From Acidovorax delafieldii (lineage in GTDB: Bacteria > Pseudomonadota > Gammaproteobacteria > Burkholderiales > Burkholderiaceae_C): DNA of 64,000 nucleotides. The notes beneath the pieces are model-generated. The model made no database searches, was not told where the DNA came from, and was given only the letters and a program-made list of their open reading frames with translations. The stretch is taken from NCBI RefSeq assembly GCF_007993815.1, contig NZ_VJWE01000016.1:186001-250000 (forward strand), given 5' to 3'. Positions 34,504 through 43,473 of this stretch are shown here, one piece after another. Position 1 is the first letter of the stretch, and each line of letters begins with the position of its first letter. A program made the position numbers and the translations under genes.

Positions 34504-37500
34504 ATGGGATGGGAACTCAAAGACGTCGAAAAGCCGTTCGTCGTGCAACTGGAGGGCCTGGGCTGGACGCACATTGAGGGCAGCATCGACGAGCCCGCTG
34601 TCACGGGCCGCACGAGCTTCACGGAAGTGATCCAGGAAGACGTACTGCGCGCCAAGCTCACCGCGATCAATCTGCGCGAGGTGAACGGGTCACTCGTGCC
34701 CTGGCTGGACGAAGGACGCATCTCCGAGGCGGTTGCGGCGATCACGCGCATTGCACGGCCCAAGCTCATCGAAGCCAACCAGGCGGCAACGGAGTTGCTA
34801 CTGCTGGGCATCACTGTCGACGGCCTACCAGGCTGGGATGGCGGGCGTGGCCAGACCATCCGCTTCATCGACTGGGACACGCCCGAGAACAACACCTTCA
34901 CGGTCGTCAACCAGTACCGCGTGGATTGCCCGCCCGGCTACAACAGCGGCAAGGCCTTCATCGTGCCGGACCTGGTGCTGTTGGTGAACGGCATCCCGCT
35001 GGTGGTGGTGGAGTGCAAGAGCCCATCCGTCCCTGAGCCACTGAGTGAAGCCGTCGACCAGTTGCGTCGCTACAGCAACCAGCGGCACGCGAACTACGAG
35101 GTGGAAGACAACGAGGGCAACGAGCCGCTGTTTTTCACCAACCAGCTTCTGATTGCGTCGAGCTTCGACGAAGCGCGTGTGGGCACCATCGGCGGCCTGT
35201 TCGAGCACTTTGCCAGCTGGAAGACCGTGACCCCGGCGCGCGAAGAAGACGTTGCCGCCAGCCTGGGGGTTGCCGCACTGTCCGAACAGCAGCGATTGGT
35301 GGCGGGCATGCTCACCAAGGCGAACCTGCTGGACATCGTTCGTCACTTCACCCTGTTCATGCAGGCAGGCGGGCAGACCATCAAGGTGGCATGCCGCTAT
35401 CAGCAGTTCCGCGCCGTGAACAAGGCGATTGAGCGCCTGCAGAGCGGCAAGACTCGCTTGCAGGATGGCGAGTACGACCGGCGCGGCGGTGTGATCTGGC
35501 ACACCCAGGGTTCGGGCAAGTCGCTGACCATGGTGTTCTTGGTGCGCAAGCTGCGTACCAACGCCGCCCTGCGTCGCTTCAAGGTGGTGGTGGTCACCGA
35601 CCGCAAAGACTTGCAGGACCAGCTCAGCGCAACGGCCACCCTGACCGGTGAGGTGGTGGAGGTGGCTACATCGACGGTGGCTGTGCAGAAGCTGGTGCGC
35701 CGCAAAGGCCCTGGGCTGCTGTTCGCCACGATTCAGAAGTACCGTGACCCGGATGCCGCCGGTGAGCCGGGCCTGACCGAGGACGATATCCCGGAGGGCT
35801 GGCAAAACGGGCAGATGGGCGTGAAGGAGCCTGCTGCGGCCACCTATGTTGCCAAGCCCGCGGCGAAGACCTTTGAGGTGTTGAACGAGGACGAGACCAT
35901 CCTTGTGCTCGTCGATGAGGCGCACCGCACCCAGGCGGGTGACTTGCACGCCAACCTGCTGGCCGGGCTGCCCAACTGCGCGCGCATCGGCTTCACCGGC
36001 ACACCGATCATCATGGGTGACAAGAAGCGCACCCACGAGATCTTCGGCGAGTTCATCGACCGCTACACGATCAAAGAGGCCGAGGAAGACGGCGCGACCG
36101 TGCCCGTGCTGTACGAGGGACGCACGGCGCAAGGTGCGGTCAAAGACGGCGCCAGCCTGGACGAGTTGTTCGAGGACTTGTTCCGCGATCGCAGTACCGA
36201 GGAACTGGAGGCGATCAAGCAGAAGTACGCCACCAAGGGGCCGATCTTCGACGCCCCGCTGCTGATCGCAGACAAGGCGCGCGACATGCTGCGCCACTAT
36301 GTGACCAACATCCTGCCCAACGGCTACAAGGCGCAGGTGGTGGCCTACAGCCGCTTGGCGGCTGTGCGTTACGTGGCTGCGTTTGAAATCGCACGCGCCG
36401 AACTGCTGGCCGAGGCTGACGCGCTGCCGCCGGAAGACAAGGCGCTGGACGACGAGGCGCTGTGCCAGCGGCCGCCCAAGGTGCAGGCCATTGTGCAGGC
36501 CTGGCGCTACCGCGAGACGCTGAAGAACATCGAGTTCGCGGCAGTGATCTCCGGCAGCAACAACGACGATCCGGCCTGGAAACAATGGACGGACACGGCG
36601 GCCAACGAGACGAGGATCAAGCGCTTCAAGAAGCCGCTGTTCCACACCAAGCCAGAGAGGACCGACCCGCTGGCCTTCCTGGTCGTGAAGTCGATGCTGT
36701 TGACCGGCTTCGATGCACCGATTGAAGGCGTGATGTACCTCGACCGCCCGATCCGCGAGGCGGAGTTGCTGCAGGCCATTGCCCGCGTGAACCGCACAGG
36801 GTTCGGCAAGCGCTGCGGCATCGTGGTGGACTACTACGGCGTCGCCCAGCACCTGAAGGAAGCCCTGGCCGCATACGCCGACGAGGACATTCAGGGTGCC
36901 CTGCAGAGCTTGAAGGACGAAGTACCGGCCCTGCGCGATCGGCACAAGCGCGTGGTGGACCTGTTCCGCAGCCGCGACATCGAGTCACTGGATGACGTGG
37001 AGACCTGCGTTGAAGTGCTGGCTGACGAACGGCTGCGCGCGGAATTCACCGTTAAGCTCAAGCAGTTCCTCGGTTCGCTGGACATGGTGTTGCCGCGCCC
37101 GGAGGGCCTGCCCTTCTCCAAGGACGCCAAGACCCTCTCGTACATCTATGCCCGGGCGCGCAACCGCTACAAGGACACGCCGGTTCTGGGCAAAGACGTA
37201 GGCGCCAAGGTCCGCAAGCTGATCGACGACCATGTGATTTCGCTGGGTGTCGATCCCAAGATTCCGCCGATTGCACTGACCGACGCGGAGTTCGACACGC
37301 ATCTGTCGCGCCAGGCGAACGACCGCGCCAAGGCGTCCGAGATGGAACACGCCATCCGCTCGCACATCCGCAAGCATCTGGATGAGGACCCGGTGCTGTT
37401 CCGAAAGCTCAGCGAGCGACTGAACGAGATCCTGAAGACGCTGGCGGACCAGTGGGATGACCTCATCGCAGCGCTGCAGAAGATCATCAGCGACATGCGA

Positions 37501-37842
37501 GCAGGCGCCTCCAGCGATGACGCTGGCCTCCCCGACATGCCAGAACACTACGTGCCGTTCCTGCGCATGCTGCTGGAGGCTGTGGTGGGCACCGAGCGCC
37601 CGAGTGACGAGCAGTTGCTGAAGATTCGCGACCTGACTGTGGAGCTGGTCGACATGATTGCCGGCGAACTGACCGACACCTTCTGGGAGCCACACAAGCG
37701 CCCGGCACAAGACGCCCTAGGGGCACGCATCTTCAGAACGCTGCGCACATCCCGCCTGGTTGCACCCGGTGATGTGTCAGCCCTGAAAGATCGCCTGCTC
37801 GAACTCGCCCGCGCCAACCATGAGAGGTTGACCAAGGCATGA
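34504..37842 (+). CDS. hsdR: Type I restriction endonuclease subunit HsdR
   Basis: The protein has 1112 residues. The N-terminal PD-(D/E)xK nuclease is visible (PDLVLL at 155-160, VVVECKS at 167-173), followed by a superfamily-2 translocase with GVIWHTQGSGKSLTMVF (Walker A, 329-345), LVDEAHRTQ (DEAH 471-474), IGFTGTPI and ARVNRT. It cuts DNA at a distance after translocation when the target is unmethylated. All key motifs look intact, so restriction is probably active. It follows hsdS by 16 bases and overlaps the next gene by ATGA. Confidence 0.96.
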   Translation: MGWELKDVEKPFVVQLEGLGWTHIEGSIDEPAVTGRTSFTEVIQEDVLRAKLTAINLREVNGSLVPWLDEGRISEAVAAITRIARPKLIEANQAATELLLLGITVDGLPGWDGGRGQTIRFIDWDTPENNTFTVVNQYRVDCPPGYNSGKAFIVPDLVLLVNGIPLVVVECKSPSVPEPLSEAVDQLRRYSNQRHANYEVEDNEGNEPLFFTNQLLIASSFDEARVGTIGGLFEHFASWKTVTPAREEDVAASLGVAALSEQQRLVAGMLTKANLLDIVRHFTLFMQAGGQTIKVACRYQQFRAVNKAIERLQSGKTRLQDGEYDRRGGVIWHTQGSGKSLTMVFLVRKLRTNAALRRFKVVVVTDRKDLQDQLSATATLTGEVVEVATSTVAVQKLVRRKGPGLLFATIQKYRDPDAAGEPGLTEDDIPEGWQNGQMGVKEPAAATYVAKPAAKTFEVLNEDETILVLVDEAHRTQAGDLHANLLAGLPNCARIGFTGTPIIMGDKKRTHEIFGEFIDRYTIKEAEEDGATVPVLYEGRTAQGAVKDGASLDELFEDLFRDRSTEELEAIKQKYATKGPIFDAPLLIADKARDMLRHYVTNILPNGYKAQVVAYSRLAAVRYVAAFEIARAELLAEADALPPEDKALDDEALCQRPPKVQAIVQAWRYRETLKNIEFAAVISGSNNDDPAWKQWTDTAANETRIKRFKKPLFHTKPERTDPLAFLVVKSMLLTGFDAPIEGVMYLDRPIREAELLQAIARVNRTGFGKRCGIVVDYYGVAQHLKEALAAYADEDIQGALQSLKDEVPALRDRHKRVVDLFRSRDIESLDDVETCVEVLADERLRAEFTVKLKQFLGSLDMVLPRPEGLPFSKDAKTLSYIYARARNRYKDTPVLGKDVGAKVRKLIDDHVISLGVDPKIPPIALTDAEFDTHLSRQANDRAKASEMEHAIRSHIRKHLDEDPVLFRKLSERLNEILKTLADQWDDLIAALQKIISDMRAGASSDDAGLPDMPEHYVPFLRMLLEAVVGTERPSDEQLLKIRDLTVELVDMIAGELTDTFWEPHKRPAQDALGARIFRTLRTSRLVAPGDVSALKDRLLELARANHERLTKA

Positions 37843-38534
37843 GCGTGCTGACCGTAGACGATCTCTCCTTCGAACTGAAGCCGAGCACCCGGCGCCGGAC
37901 CCTGCAGATCACCGTGGATCGCAGCGGTGAGTTGGTGCTGTCGGCACCGCCCGATGTCGAAGAGGAGCGCCTGCGCGAATTCGTTCTGGAAAAACGCTTC
38001 TGGATCTACACCAAGCTGGCCGAGAAGGATCGCCTGCAGAAGGCCGTGCCGACCAAGAGCTATGTCGATGGCGAGGGCTTTCCATACCTAGGTCGCAGCT
38101 ACCGGCTGCGCTTGGTGGATGAGCAGGACGCCGCTTTGAAGCTGCTCAACGGGCGTTTCATGTTGCGCCGCGACTCGGTCGATACCGCCCGGGGTCATTT
38201 GATTCAGTGGTACAGCGCCCGGGCCAAGGTATGGCTGTGGGACAAGGTGCAGGACTACGTGGCGCGCATGGAGGTCCAGCCCGTCGGCTTGAAAGTGCAG
38301 GACCTGGGGTACCGCTGGGGTTCATGCGGCAAAGGCGACTGGCTGTACTTCCACTGGAAGACCATCCTGCTGCCGCCACGCATTGCCGAGTACGTGGTAG
38401 TGCATGAGCTGGCACATCTGCATCAACCGCATCACACGCCGGACTTCTGGCAGAGAGTCGAGCGAGCACTGCCTGACTTCGAACGGCGAAAGATCTGGTT
38501 GGCCGAGCACGGCATGGACGTTGAAGGAATTTGA
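37839..38534 (+). CDS. SprT/YgjP-like metallopeptidase (DUF45)
   Basis: The protein has 231 residues. The zinc site HELAH lies in YVVVHELAHLHQPHH, with the third ligand downstream (HTPDFW). The N-terminal part is beta-rich (LQITVDRSGELVLSAPPDV, YLGRSYRLRLV), then LGYRWGSCGKGDWLYFHWK, the YgjP family hallmark. Such genes are frequent next to type I restriction genes, but their role is not established. Here the gene overlaps hsdR by 4 bases and precedes mcrB by 4, so it is translationally tied to both. Confidence 0.88.
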   Translation: MSVLTVDDLSFELKPSTRRRTLQITVDRSGELVLSAPPDVEEERLREFVLEKRFWIYTKLAEKDRLQKAVPTKSYVDGEGFPYLGRSYRLRLVDEQDAALKLLNGRFMLRRDSVDTARGHLIQWYSARAKVWLWDKVQDYVARMEVQPVGLKVQDLGYRWGSCGKGDWLYFHWKTILLPPRIAEYVVVHELAHLHQPHHTPDFWQRVERALPDFERRKIWLAEHGMDVEGI

Positions 38535-38538
38535 AACG

Positions 38539-40533
38539 ATGGCACAGAACTACTTCAGCAACGACCATTTCAAGCTGTTGAACAAGTGGAAAGGGACGGT
38601 CTACGACAAGACCAACCCGGAGCAACAGCGCGTCTATGAGGAGCTGGGCCAAGCCTACGACGTCACCAAGCATTGGGCCGAGGCGCTGCAGCAGCAACTG
38701 TTCAAGGACGGCAAGACCAAGACCGTCCGGAAGCCGACCGACCAGTGGCAGAAGAAATTCACCCACTACAACTGGGCTCGGATTTACCCGGCACAGAACG
38801 CACCAGATGGCCTGGCCTATACCGTTGGCATCGACGCCGAGCTTGGGTTCGTCGTCAAGATCGACCTCGTGGATATCAAGGTCAACGACCCGGCGCTGCG
38901 GAAGAAGTACGAGCAGATCCGAGGACCATTGACATCCTCGCCCATCGTGGCCATCAAGTCCGCTGCCGACGGGCTTGCACTGGACTTCACCGCGCTGGTC
39001 GACTGGAGCGTCGAATCGATCAAGAACTTCAAACTGACCTACGACGACGTCGCAGACCAGCTGGGGCTTTCGGCGGGGCAAGACGAGGCGTCATTGCTGC
39101 ACCACTTCCAAGGGCACGAGGACTTCGTTGAACGGCAGCCGCTGTGGACCAGCACCACGACCGAGCTTTTCGGCCGACTTGCCCGTGCAGTGAACGAAAT
39201 GGGGTTGGACTGGTGGTTCACCCGGGCCACCAACAGCCAGCTGCGCTTCGGACGCAAGGAAAAGGGTGTAGTGAAAGGCGGTCCCGTCGGATGGCTGTTC
39301 TTGCGCAAGGATGGCATCCGAGTCAGTTGGTCCGCCTTTGCCGGGTTGGATGAGCTTGAGCCCACTGATCTCACGAGCGAGCTTGTCCAAATCTTCGAAG
39401 CCGCCGACAAGGACGAAGGCAGTTGGCCAGCCAAGCTTGGGGCGCGCTCCGGACGCAACGGCTACTGGCCCGACGACTACGACATTGAGGACGAGCCCAA
39501 GAGCGACAAGCCGCCCAAAAATGTCATCTACTACGGCCCGCCCGGCACCGGCAAGACGTTCGACTTGCAGGCCCTGCTCGTGTCTGATTACACCGATGCC
39601 GAGTACGGCGAGCGCTACGAGTTCGTCACCTTCCACCAGTCCTATGGGTATGAAGAGTTCGTGGAGGGCCTACGCCCCGTCATCGCCAAGCGGGGCAAGA
39701 AGCGTGCGGCGGACAGCGAGACAGCCTCCGCGTCGAATGGGGAGGTGCGCTACGAGATCACACCAGGTGCCTTCTTGAGGCTGTGTGACCGGGCACGAAA
39801 GAACCCGTCAAGGCAGTACGCGATGGTGATCGATGAGATCAATCGCGGGAACATCAGCAAGATCTTCGGCGAGCTCATCACACTCGTAGAGGTCGACAAG
39901 CGCGATGGAGCGAAGTATCCCGTCGCCGTGACATTGCCTTACTCCGCAGAGAGCTTCAGCGTGCCGTCGAACGTTGATGTGATCGGGACGATGAACACGG
40001 CAGACCGCTCGCTGGCACTGGTCGACACCGCACTTCGCCGCCGCTTCGAGTTCATCGAGTCGATGCCCAAGCCCTCGGTTTTGGCTGGCACCATCGTTTC
40101 CCATAACGGCGTGGACATCGACATCGAGCAGCTGCTGACCATGCTGAACAAGCGGATCGAGGCTCTGTACGACCGCGACCACATGGTGGGACATGCCTAC
40201 TTCACACGCCTCAAAGACCTGAAGGAGGCGGATCGGTTCAGCGAGCTGAAGACCGTGTTCAGGAACAAGATCATTCCGCTCCTGGAGGAGTACTTCTTCG
40301 AGGACTGGCAGAAGATTCGACTGGTTCTGGGCGATAACCAGAAGGCAAAGCAGGACCACCAATTCGTGCATGAAATCGGCCGCGAGGAGGACCTGCTGGC
40401 TCTCTTCGGCCGCGAGCACGAGCTGGACCAGTACGCGATTCGTTCTCGCTACCAGTTGAACGCAGGCGCGCTCGATCAGCCGGACGCCTACGTCGGCATC
40501 TATGCGCCCAAACCTGCCGTGACCGCCGGATGA
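38539..40533 (+). CDS. mcrB: McrB-type AAA+ GTPase of a type IV restriction system
   Basis: The protein has 664 residues. The C-terminal AAA+ motor has YYGPPGTGKTF (331-341, Walker A), MVIDEINRGNISKIFGEL (429-446, McrB Walker B) and GTMNTADRSLALVDTALRRRF (483-503, with the McrB NTAD signature linked to GTP use). Residues 1-320 hold no domain I recognise; this is where McrB homologues carry variable modified-DNA readers, so the modification recognised is open. An in-frame extension runs back to 38404, but ATG 38539 follows the upstream stop by 4 bases. It overlaps mcrC by ATGA. Confidence 0.9.
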   Translation: MAQNYFSNDHFKLLNKWKGTVYDKTNPEQQRVYEELGQAYDVTKHWAEALQQQLFKDGKTKTVRKPTDQWQKKFTHYNWARIYPAQNAPDGLAYTVGIDAELGFVVKIDLVDIKVNDPALRKKYEQIRGPLTSSPIVAIKSAADGLALDFTALVDWSVESIKNFKLTYDDVADQLGLSAGQDEASLLHHFQGHEDFVERQPLWTSTTTELFGRLARAVNEMGLDWWFTRATNSQLRFGRKEKGVVKGGPVGWLFLRKDGIRVSWSAFAGLDELEPTDLTSELVQIFEAADKDEGSWPAKLGARSGRNGYWPDDYDIEDEPKSDKPPKNVIYYGPPGTGKTFDLQALLVSDYTDAEYGERYEFVTFHQSYGYEEFVEGLRPVIAKRGKKRAADSETASASNGEVRYEITPGAFLRLCDRARKNPSRQYAMVIDEINRGNISKIFGELITLVEVDKRDGAKYPVAVTLPYSAESFSVPSNVDVIGTMNTADRSLALVDTALRRRFEFIESMPKPSVLAGTIVSHNGVDIDIEQLLTMLNKRIEALYDRDHMVGHAYFTRLKDLKEADRFSELKTVFRNKIIPLLEEYFFEDWQKIRLVLGDNQKAKQDHQFVHEIGREEDLLALFGREHELDQYAIRSRYQLNAGALDQPDAYVGIYAPKPAVTAG

Positions 40534-41867
40534 ATTCCCTGACGATCTTTGAGTTCGACAAGGTCGTCGAAGCAAAGGCCGGAGCGGTCGGACTTGCTGT
40601 GCCCAGACGTGTCTTCGCCTGGCTGGACATGCAGTCCCTGCGAAATGATGACGATGCCCCTGGTTGGCTCAAGCCGACTCACCTGAGCGGCCAGCGGGCC
40701 ATTCAGGTCACCAGCTATGTGGGCGTCATTCGCGCCCCATGCGGATTTCAGATCGAGGTACTGCCAAAGACTGGGAGGAATACGTCACCTGAGGAAGCAC
40801 GCGCGCTCCTCATCGAGATGTTGAAGTGCCTGGCCGGGTTTCGGCACATCAAGACAGCCAACGCGGACTTGGTCGCTGAGCGCATGCCCCTCCTGGAGAT
40901 CTTCATCCAGCAGTTCCTGTTGGCCGTCGGTTCGCTCGTCAAGCGCGGACTGCGCAGTGACTATGTCGCGCGACAGGACAACCTCTTTGCACTTCGTGGG
41001 CGGTTGTTGGTGGCACGGCAGATCTCCCTGAATCTGGTCAGGCGTGACCGGTTCTTTACCGAGCATGACGAGTTTTCGCAGAACCGTGCAGAGAACCGCC
41101 TGATTCACACGGCGCTTCGCCATGTTCTGGCCCTGTGCCGATCGCAGGAAAGCCAGCGTGTCGCACGCGAACTCAGCTTTGTCTTTTCAGATGTTCCGCC
41201 GTCAGTCGATGTTGCCCAAGACATTCAGCGAATCAGGCTGGATCGAGGCATGGGCTACTACGAGTCTGCACTGGACTGGGCCAAGCTGATCCTGCAGGGT
41301 CTCAGCCCCATCTCTGGGATGGGAAGTCACCATGCCCCGTCGCTGTTGTTTCCGATGGAAGCAGTGTTCGAGGCCTATGTCGAGAAGCACTTGGCAAGGC
41401 AGTTGCGCGCTGACTTCGTCCTGAAGGCACAGGCAAGCAGCCAGCACCTCGTTGCGCACGATGACCAGCGATGGTTCCGCTTGAAGCCCGACCTGTTGGT
41501 AAAGCAGAAGCAAACCACGCGCTTGGTCCTGGATACGAAGTGGAAGCTGCTGGATGCGGCAAAGAAGAACGGGCGCGAGAAATACCAACTCAGCCAGGCC
41601 GACTTCTATCAGCTGTACGTCTACGGTCACCACTACCTAGACGGCACCGGGGACATCGTATTGATCTATCCAAAGACGGACACCTTCACAGAGCCGTTGC
41701 CAGTCTTTGACTTTCCGAAGGCCATCGGGATGCGCCTTTGGGTGCTGCCGTTTTGCCTCAAGGAGCGTCGTCTGAAGTTGCCAGCTTCCCTGCAACTTCG
41801 GTCGGTCTTCGTCGGGGAGAGCAGCAAAGCATCGCAGGCCGAAGACTTCAATGCGGTACCGGCGTGA
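40530..41867 (+). CDS. mcrC: McrC-type restriction endonuclease subunit
   Basis: The protein has 445 residues. The N-terminal half is the McrC adaptor (VTSYVGVIRAPCGFQIEVLPK, LKCLAGFRHIK) that contacts McrB. The C-terminal PD-(D/E)xK nuclease shows FRLKPDLLVKQK and LVLDTKWKLL (about 313-340), then the Gln of YQLSQADFYQLYVYGH. With McrB it cuts modified DNA after GTP-driven assembly. Catalytic residues are in place. Confidence 0.9.
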   Translation: MNSLTIFEFDKVVEAKAGAVGLAVPRRVFAWLDMQSLRNDDDAPGWLKPTHLSGQRAIQVTSYVGVIRAPCGFQIEVLPKTGRNTSPEEARALLIEMLKCLAGFRHIKTANADLVAERMPLLEIFIQQFLLAVGSLVKRGLRSDYVARQDNLFALRGRLLVARQISLNLVRRDRFFTEHDEFSQNRAENRLIHTALRHVLALCRSQESQRVARELSFVFSDVPPSVDVAQDIQRIRLDRGMGYYESALDWAKLILQGLSPISGMGSHHAPSLLFPMEAVFEAYVEKHLARQLRADFVLKAQASSQHLVAHDDQRWFRLKPDLLVKQKQTTRLVLDTKWKLLDAAKKNGREKYQLSQADFYQLYVYGHHYLDGTGDIVLIYPKTDTFTEPLPVFDFPKAIGMRLWVLPFCLKERRLKLPASLQLRSVFVGESSKASQAEDFNAVPA

Positions 41868-41891
41868 CGGGAATGAAGAGGGAATACAACT

Positions 41892-42833
41892 GTGGCACTT
41901 AACCTTGGCAAATCGGTCGTCGACTTCCTGACGGCACACCCCGAAGAGAAGTTCTCCGCGCGACAGATTGCCGAGTGGCTCGTTGCGACCTTCCCGGCCG
42001 AGTGCAGCGCCAAGAAGGCGAGCAGCCAGACGCTGGAAACCGACGAGGACCTGCTGCAGCAGTTGGTGGCGGAGATCGGCTCACAGCGCCCACGTCTGCA
42101 GAAGAAGCATCCCGGCCTCAAGACCACAGAGGGTCGGCCCCGGAAGTACTACTTCTCGGAGAAGTCGGACAGCGCCGAGGTCGCAGCGGTGGAAAACGTC
42201 GGCGTCGCAATTCCGGTCGGCAAAGATGAAGCCAAGACCGGTGAACACGGCCTTTACCCCTTGCTGGCAAGCTACCTGTGGGCAGAGTTCGGGGTGTACT
42301 CGAAGCGCGTCGATGAGAAACGCTCGTCCAACAAACGTGGGCCGCACGGCAACCGCTGGCTCTATCCGGATCTGGTCGGCATGGAGGTCCTGGGAGCGGA
42401 CTGGCACCGAGAGGTCAAGGACTGCGTCAATCAGTACTCGGACAAGCGCACCAAGCTGTGGTCGTTCGAGGTCAAGCTACTGATCAACCGATCCAACGTC
42501 CGAGAGTGCTTTTTCCAGTCCGTCTCGAACTCATCATGGTCCAACTTTGGCTACCTGGTGGCTGCCGAGATCGAGGGCCAGGACACGCTGAAGGAGCTGC
42601 GGATGCTGTTTGCAGCCCACGGCATTGGCCTGATCAAACTAGATGTCGATAACCCGTCTGAAAGTCAAGTTTTAATTCCGGCCAGGGAGCGCAGCGAGAT
42701 CGACTGGGATACCGCCAACAGACTGGCGACTGAGAACAAGGACTTCCTGGAATACGTGAAGCTGGTGAAGCAGTTGTACCAGACCGGGGAAGCCAGACTG
42801 GCAGATTGGGATATACGCGAGACGACGGACTGA
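41892..42833 (+). CDS. HrgA-like protein: HARE-HTH-like domain plus PD-(D/E)xK nuclease
   Basis: The protein has 313 residues from a GTG start. The N-terminal winged helix (SVVDFLTAHPEEKFSARQIA, EWLVATFPAECSAKK) resembles HARE-HTH/COG2958 domains. The second half has a nuclease-like core with LYPDLVGMEVL (about 155) and LWSFEVKLLINRSN (about 190), giving Asp ... Glu-x-Lys. HrgA-type proteins are found with restriction systems and may act as an extra nuclease. It is the last gene of the run, 24 bases after mcrC. Confidence 0.75.
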   Translation: MALNLGKSVVDFLTAHPEEKFSARQIAEWLVATFPAECSAKKASSQTLETDEDLLQQLVAEIGSQRPRLQKKHPGLKTTEGRPRKYYFSEKSDSAEVAAVENVGVAIPVGKDEAKTGEHGLYPLLASYLWAEFGVYSKRVDEKRSSNKRGPHGNRWLYPDLVGMEVLGADWHREVKDCVNQYSDKRTKLWSFEVKLLINRSNVRECFFQSVSNSSWSNFGYLVAAEIEGQDTLKELRMLFAAHGIGLIKLDVDNPSESQVLIPARERSEIDWDTANRLATENKDFLEYVKLVKQLYQTGEARLADWDIRETTD

Positions 42834-43350
42834 AGTGCGTTACTCGATGTGGCCAATGACCTCGAGGCGCTGATCACCGCGTTGAAATGCACCAAACCAG
42901 CCGTTGCGCGATTCGGCGCGGGTGCGACTCACCAACAGCGTGAACCCATCGCACCCGCGCGCCTTCGCAGTGCTGAAGTCTGAGGTTTCGAATTTAGCCT
43001 CTCACAACAGGGTCGTGGCTACCGACTTCATGGCCGACTCGAACGGGCCCAACAGATTGTCTAGTAGGTTGTTACCGACGTGAGCGAGTTGACCTTGTCG
43101 AACAGTTCGCTGACCCCTGGAGCCCTTAGTCGCTCGGCATTCTCGCGACAGGTTCGGTAGTTGCCGGCGATGGTAGCGCAACGCCTGCGGGGGGCCGCAT
43201 CAGCATTTCAGCTGGGCTCGACAACTCGCTGGCGGTGTGAACGGGCACATAGACGGGAATCTCCTTGATGTTGTTGTCTCCCTGCAGCCACGCTCGTGCT
43301 CGCAGGACTTCTGATCACCGTCGTTCCGGTCATCAATCCCGAAATCGTCG
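42834..43350. other. Decayed stretch at the island's right end
   Basis: No intact gene. On the minus strand, two partial frames with protein-like composition lie at about 43058-43310 (one containing NNIKEIPVYVPVHTASEL, the other RAPGVSELFDKVNSL). They read like one gene broken by a frameshift and missing its ends. The family is not recognised. Confidence 0.4.
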
Positions 43351-43368
43351 TACATCCGCCCTTACATC
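43351..43368. promoter_or_regulatory. Putative right arm-type integrase site
   Basis: TACATCCGCCCTTACATC is identical to 21090-21107 at the left end and lies 55 bases inside attR. Confidence 0.6.
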
Positions 43369-43380
43369 GAACGGAAAAAG

Positions 43381-43415
43381 AAAAACCCCGCTACCTTTTC
43401 GATAGCGGGGTTTTC
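43381..43415 (-). terminator. Island-borne terminator next to tRNA-Thr
   Basis: Twelve-base arms AAAACCCCGCTA (43381-43392) and TAGCGGGGTTTT (43402-43413). It lies 10 bases beyond the tRNA 3' end, so it replaces the chromosome's own terminator that insertion moved to 20873-20906. Flanking A- and T-runs allow action in both directions. Confidence 0.85.
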
Positions 43416-43423
43416 TTTACTGA

Positions 43424-43473
43424 CTTGGTGCCGGAGAGATGAATCGAACACCCGACCTTCTCATTACGAATGA
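43424..43473 (-). repeat. attR, 3' part of the intact tRNA-Thr
   Basis: Fifty bases identical to attL (20909-20958). The adjacent 5' half of the tRNA is present here, so this is the functional copy. Confidence 0.95.

Larger units (their letters stand above)
20909..43473. mobile_element. Integrative genomic island in tRNA-Thr carrying a defence operon
   Basis: About 22.6 kb are bounded by a perfect 50-bp direct repeat equal to the 3' part of tRNA-Thr(CGT). The left end carries a tyrosine integrase next to attL, then an HGG-motif protein, a Mob/Pre relaxase and HTH proteins. The right three-quarters is a defence operon. No conjugation (type IV secretion) genes are visible, so the element is at most mobilisable. 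The backbone's dispersed repeats are absent inside it. Confidence 0.93.

Noticed and set aside
34825-36945. 706-codon frame opposite hsdR
   Set aside because: Antisense shadow; hsdR has complete helicase and nuclease motifs on the other strand.
20909-43473. Prophage
   Set aside because: No capsid, tail, terminase, portal or lysis genes between the att sites.
20909-43473. BREX system, suggested by the BrxR-like regulator
   Set aside because: No BrxX/PglX, BrxC, BrxZ/PglZ or BrxL genes; the methyltransferase is HsdM with HsdS and HsdR, a type I system.
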